Source: Planctomycetota bacterium (GTDB lineage Bacteria > Planctomycetota > Planctomycetia > Isosphaerales > Isosphaeraceae). Taken from it: a stretch of DNA of 8,721 nt. Shown here one piece after another: positions 6,194 to 8,721 of this stretch. Below the pieces are notes generated by a model. It did no database searches. It had not been told where the DNA came from and was given only the letters and a program-made list of their open reading frames with translations. Position numbers and translations under genes: made by a program. The stretch is from positions 1 to 8,721 of the forward strand of contig JAKBCQ010000064.1 in assembly GCA_021807585.1 (NCBI GenBank), read 5' to 3'. Each line of letters opens with the position of its first letter. The stretch's first letter is position 1.

Positions 6194-7318
6194 ATGTATA
6201 TCCACGAACAAGACGATTGGCCCAGGTTCCACTGGGATCAGGAAGGGCAGGCTAGCCGGCTCGCGGAGGTTCGTCACCGGCAGGGGCGGCTTATTGGCCG
6301 GATGGAGGCGCTCGGCTTCCAGCTTCGCGAGGAAGCCGTCCTCAGTACATTGACACAGGACGTCCTGAAATCGAGCGAGATCGAGGGAGAGATCCTCGAC
6401 ATCGATCAGGTACGCTCCTCTCTCGCCCGACGACTCGGACTCGATATCGGGGCACTTATGCCCGCCGACCGGCATGTGAATGGCATTGTCGAGATGATGC
6501 TCGACGCCACCCGGAAATATCGGGAACCTCTGACGGAGGAACGCCTGTTCGACTGGCACGCCGCCCTCTTCCCAACTGGACGCAGCGGAATGCGGAAGAT
6601 CAGGGTCGGTATGTGGCGCGACGACAGCTCAGGCCCTATGCAAGTCGTCTCCGGGCCGATCGGCAAGGAGCGGGTCCACTACCAAGCGCCGCCGGCCGAG
6701 CGGCTTTCGACTGAGATGTCGCAGTTCGTGGACTGGTTCAACGGGCCGGATCTGACCGATCCGGTGCTCAAAGCCGCCCTGGCGCATCTCTGGTTCGTGA
6801 CCATTCATCCCTTCGACGACGGTAATGGGCGTATCGCCCGTGCGATCGCCGACCTTGCACTGGCGCGTTCCGAGCAGAGCCCGAAACGTTTCTACAGCAT
6901 GTCGGCCCAGATCCGTCTGGAGCGGAATGACTATTACGACATTCTCGAACGAACGCAGAAGGGCGATCTTGAGATTACTCCGTGGATGCAGTGGTTCCTC
7001 GGATGCCTGGACCGCGCCTTCGACGGTGCGGAGATTATCCTGGCGAAGGTACTCAGGAAGGCCCGGTTCTGGGAACAGCATGCCGGGGAGTCGTTCAACG
7101 ACCGTCAGCAGAAGGTTGTGAACCGCCTGCTTGGCGGGTTCGAGGGGAAGCTCACCTCGTCGATTTGGGCGAAACTGGCCAAGTGTTCGCAAGACACGGC
7201 ACACCGCGACATCCTCGACCTGGTCAAGCGACGCGTGCTGGAGAAGGACGCCGCCGGAGGCCGAAGCACGAGCTACTCGCTCACCGAACCGCCCGGGAAG
7301 AGCGGACCAAAGCCATAA
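6194..7318 (+). CDS. Fic family protein (class II), DUF4172-like N-terminus and C-terminal winged helix
   Basis: This is a 374-residue Fic-domain protein. Fic enzymes usually transfer AMP from ATP to a hydroxyl side chain of a target protein. Residues 1-80 match the N-terminal DUF4172-type region (MYIHEQDDWPRFHWD). The inhibitory helix motif [S/T]xxxE[G/N] is present as SSEIEG (Ser60, Glu64, Gly65), which defines class II, where the switch is in cis. The catalytic motif HPFDDGNGRIAR is complete at 205-216, including the acceptor-activating His205. Residues about 300-363 form a winged helix (SQDTAHRDILDLVKRR, then a GGRSTSYSL wing), as in SoFic-type proteins. The ATG at 6194 has GGAG 7 nt upstream. 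An in-frame ATG at 6179 would add five residues but overlaps that ribosome site. The gene appears intact and active. No antitoxin gene is adjacent, as expected with a built-in inhibitor. The target is unknown. Confidence 0.93.
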   Translation: MYIHEQDDWPRFHWDQEGQASRLAEVRHRQGRLIGRMEALGFQLREEAVLSTLTQDVLKSSEIEGEILDIDQVRSSLARRLGLDIGALMPADRHVNGIVEMMLDATRKYREPLTEERLFDWHAALFPTGRSGMRKIRVGMWRDDSSGPMQVVSGPIGKERVHYQAPPAERLSTEMSQFVDWFNGPDLTDPVLKAALAHLWFVTIHPFDDGNGRIARAIADLALARSEQSPKRFYSMSAQIRLERNDYYDILERTQKGDLEITPWMQWFLGCLDRAFDGAEIILAKVLRKARFWEQHAGESFNDRQQKVVNRLLGGFEGKLTSSIWAKLAKCSQDTAHRDILDLVKRRVLEKDAAGGRSTSYSLTEPPGKSGPKP

Positions 7319-7347
7319 TCGCCTCTATAACATAATCACTACATCCG

Positions 7348-7374
7348 TTCGTTAAACGAAGCGCGCGAGGCGCG
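7348..7374 (+). terminator. Paired inverted repeats downstream of Fic
   Basis: TTCGTT-A-AACGAA (7348-7360) is followed at once by CGCGC-GAG-GCGCG (7362-7374). They begin 29 nt after the Fic stop. There is no U tract after the second stem, so termination is only one reading. Confidence 0.3.
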
Positions 7375-7392
7375 TAGAAGTTACAGACGAAG

Positions 7393-7599
7393 ACTCTATA
7401 CCGGATGCCGATGCTCGCGGTAATCAGCAATCTCACATCCGTCTATGCTATTCAAGTATCTGGCGACTTGATCCCGCGCGGCGCCTCGAAGATCGAGACT
7501 CTCGCCCTTGCCGGCTGCCCGAGGCGCCTGGCCAGAGACGATGCCATGCGTCAGATCAACACGGTCACCCCACGAGCCGACCCGGATCATCACGGATGA
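7393..7599 (+). pseudogene. Decayed 3' fragment of a two-helix membrane-protein gene, paralogous to the gene at 7975
   Basis: The plus-strand frame through 7393-7599 (TGA stop at 7597) translates to LYRMPMLAVISNLTSVYA and beyond. It aligns without gaps to residues 184-235 of the protein encoded from 7975 (LYCTRMLGVISNLAPLYT), with about half the residues identical and weaker similarity to the end. Shared blocks include VISNL, GD, R-AS, E-LA and HLA/RLA. Position 7411 corresponds to 8539, an offset of 1128 bp. Upstream the frame hits TAG at 7375, and nothing resembling the membrane helices precedes it, so only the last third of the gene remains. Translation from the ATG at 7405 is possible but has no Shine-Dalgarno. 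By this alignment the intact copy should stop near 8725, just outside the window. Confidence 0.65.
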
Positions 7600-7974
7600 A
7601 ATCGCACGAGTTCGAGCTGGACGACAAGGCGAAACCTCCTCCACGGACGTATTCGATTGTTCGGGTTTCGGCGCGAATTCAGTCGAGATCGCGATTTTTC
7701 CGACTCGAATGCGGCGGAGAGAATCGCCAGGATCTCACATTGATCGTTGATCACGCTAAAGGGATATTCACTGTGTTCTCTTTGGAATGTCGGTATCATT
7801 CCTTTTGTTCCGCGGAAGGAAGACGAAGGGATTTGCACCTATATGGATCGGTCCGCGGAATTCCAGCTCTTTCTCGGATTCCATTTTCCATGGATCGAGG
7901 AGTGATCTTGGATTAATCTCTCTAACCGAATCGGCCGGAAACATAGCCGGTGAAATCGAAAAGCGAACCGGAGG
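7600..7974. other. Stretch without a convincing gene
   Basis: About 375 bp between the decayed fragment and the membrane-protein gene. A frame opens at 7596 (ATG overlapping the preceding TGA) and runs to 7916 (106 codons), but it has no Shine-Dalgarno, no recognisable motif, and overlaps equally long frames on the other strand. TTGATC-N17-GATATT, starting near 7740, resembles a promoter and might serve the gene at 7975, with a leader of about 200 nt. Nothing else stands out. Confidence 0.4.
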
Positions 7975-8721
7975 ATGCCCAAGGTGTTTCGATTGCGATC
8001 TCGACCTGGACCAAACCTCAGACATCGGTTGGATGCGGGCAAGATCATCGAGACCGCGAAGAACCTCGCCGACGACGTTCACCGTCGGTTGCCGGGAACC
8101 AACCTAGCCGTGCTCGCGGACGAACTGGCCGCGCTCGCGGTCGAGACCGACAAGCGGGGCGAGCGCGCACGCCGGCCCTTCCTGGCGATCAGGGCGCTCT
8201 CCGGGTTTGCGATCGGTTTGCTCCTCGTTGGACTCTGGTATCTCGGCCGGCACATCCACGCGAGGTGGGAGTTCGGAACGATTAACAGCCTGTTCGACGC
8301 GCTCAACACCGGGTTCAACCTTCTCGTGCTCCTCGCGGGCGCCCTGTGGTTTTGCCTGACAATTGAACCCCGCATCAAGCGCCAGGAAGCCCTGGCGTTC
8401 ATCGAGGAGCTACGTGAGTTCGCGCACATCATTGATGTGACTCAGCTCTATTATACCGCCGACCTCTACCAATCCGAGCACGAAGCCCCGCTAGGCAATC
8501 CGGCGATCGACGATACCTACTTCCTCTACTGCACGCGGATGTTGGGCGTGATCAGCAATCTGGCGCCCCTCTACACTCGCGGGACGACCGGCGACTCGAT
8601 CCTCCGTGCGGCATCGGAAGTCGAGAGGCTCGCGATCGCCATCACGACGAAGCACCTTGCCAAGGCCGAAGCGGCGCGCGGGATGAACAGGGAAGTCGCG
8701 CAAGCCGGCGCGGAACAGGGG
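7975..8721 (+). CDS. Uncharacterised two-helix membrane protein (partial, runs off the right edge)
   Basis: The frame is open from the ATG at 7975 to the last base, giving 249 codons with no stop. The N-terminal part is cytoplasmic-looking and helical: HRLDAGKIIETAKNLADDV, then a GTNLAVLADELAALAVETDK helix. Two hydrophobic helices follow at about 71-92 (GFAIGLLLVGLWYLG) and 112-130 (GFNLLVLLAGALWFCLTIEP). After these comes a charged helical domain (RIKRQEALAFIEELREFAHIIDV) and the block YFLYCTRMLGVISNLAPLYT. I recall uncharacterised bacterial proteins with the same order (LDAxKIIET, two helices, ELR-IAHVIDMHQL, YCxEMLSLxxKxAALY), but no named domain. Function is unknown. GGAGG at 7970-7974 directly abuts the ATG; a GTG at 7984 would have 9-nt spacing and may be the true start. 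A decayed copy of its 3' end lies 1.1 kb upstream. The stop is expected a few bases beyond the window. Confidence 0.8.
   Translation, partial: MPKVFRLRSRPGPNLRHRLDAGKIIETAKNLADDVHRRLPGTNLAVLADELAALAVETDKRGERARRPFLAIRALSGFAIGLLLVGLWYLGRHIHARWEFGTINSLFDALNTGFNLLVLLAGALWFCLTIEPRIKRQEALAFIEELREFAHIIDVTQLYYTADLYQSEHEAPLGNPAIDDTYFLYCTRMLGVISNLAPLYTRGTTGDSILRAASEVERLAIAITTKHLAKAEAARGMNREVAQAGAEQG

Noticed and set aside
6629..7204. 191-codon minus-strand frame opposite Fic
   Set aside because: It is antisense to the catalytic part of an intact Fic gene, and its sequence mirrors that gene's codons.
7351..7357. GTTAAAC matching the integron attC core consensus GTTRRRY
   Set aside because: A seven-base degenerate match is common by chance, it sits within a simple palindrome, and no matching RYYYAAC partner with attC-type arms or integron integrase was found.
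7596..7916. 106-codon frame overlapping the fragment's stop codon as ATGA
   Set aside because: The overlap suggests translational coupling, but the upstream frame is a remnant. There is no ribosome site or motif, and similar-length frames exist on the opposite strand. Not impossible, only unsupported.

Overview
The window looks like a chromosomal segment of a planctomycete (Planctomycetota). The reasons are a Tat-exported DUF1501 protein, a large membrane-anchored CRTAC1-like protein (FG-GAP/VCBS propeller plus ASPIC/UnbV), and a secreted protein of a type I associate with planctomycetes. The DNA is GC-rich, and the left half is strikingly dense in the hexamer CGATCG. Genus cannot be fixed from this sequence.

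Left half (1-5140), all on the minus strand, in transcription order: a secreted protein of unknown function (4310-5140, GTG start with a good Shine-Dalgarno); a small zinc-ribbon/DUF2007-like protein with an acidic linker and a C-terminal membrane tail (3577-4212); the CRTAC1-like protein (1080-3380) behind an AT-rich, hairpin-bearing leader; and a DUF1501 protein (1-903) whose C-terminal third lies off the left edge. The last two are probably envelope or exported proteins. Whether all four form one operon is unclear: the 97-bp and 176-bp gaps would allow co-transcription, while the AT-rich gap at 3381-3576 suggests a separate promoter.

Middle (5141-6193): a tRNA-Leu(CAG) on the plus strand with a recognisable promoter and a terminator-like hairpin, followed by about 570 bp without a gene. 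That gene-free stretch holds several neat hairpins and an imperfect 40-bp tandem duplication.

Right half (6113-8721), plus strand: a class II Fic AMP-transferase-type gene with a C-terminal winged helix. Its promoter region carries five TGCGGA-type half-sites, the last of which supplies the Shine-Dalgarno, which suggests autoregulation. Next comes a decayed 3' fragment of a gene (7393-7599) whose translation aligns without gaps to the C-terminal part of an uncharacterised two-helix membrane protein running off the right edge (7975-8721). This half has a looser accessory-region feel, but no integrase, transposase or attachment repeat is visible. The most unusual items are the half-site array in front of Fic and the duplicated, decayed membrane-protein gene. 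No complete novel multi-gene system can be claimed from this window.
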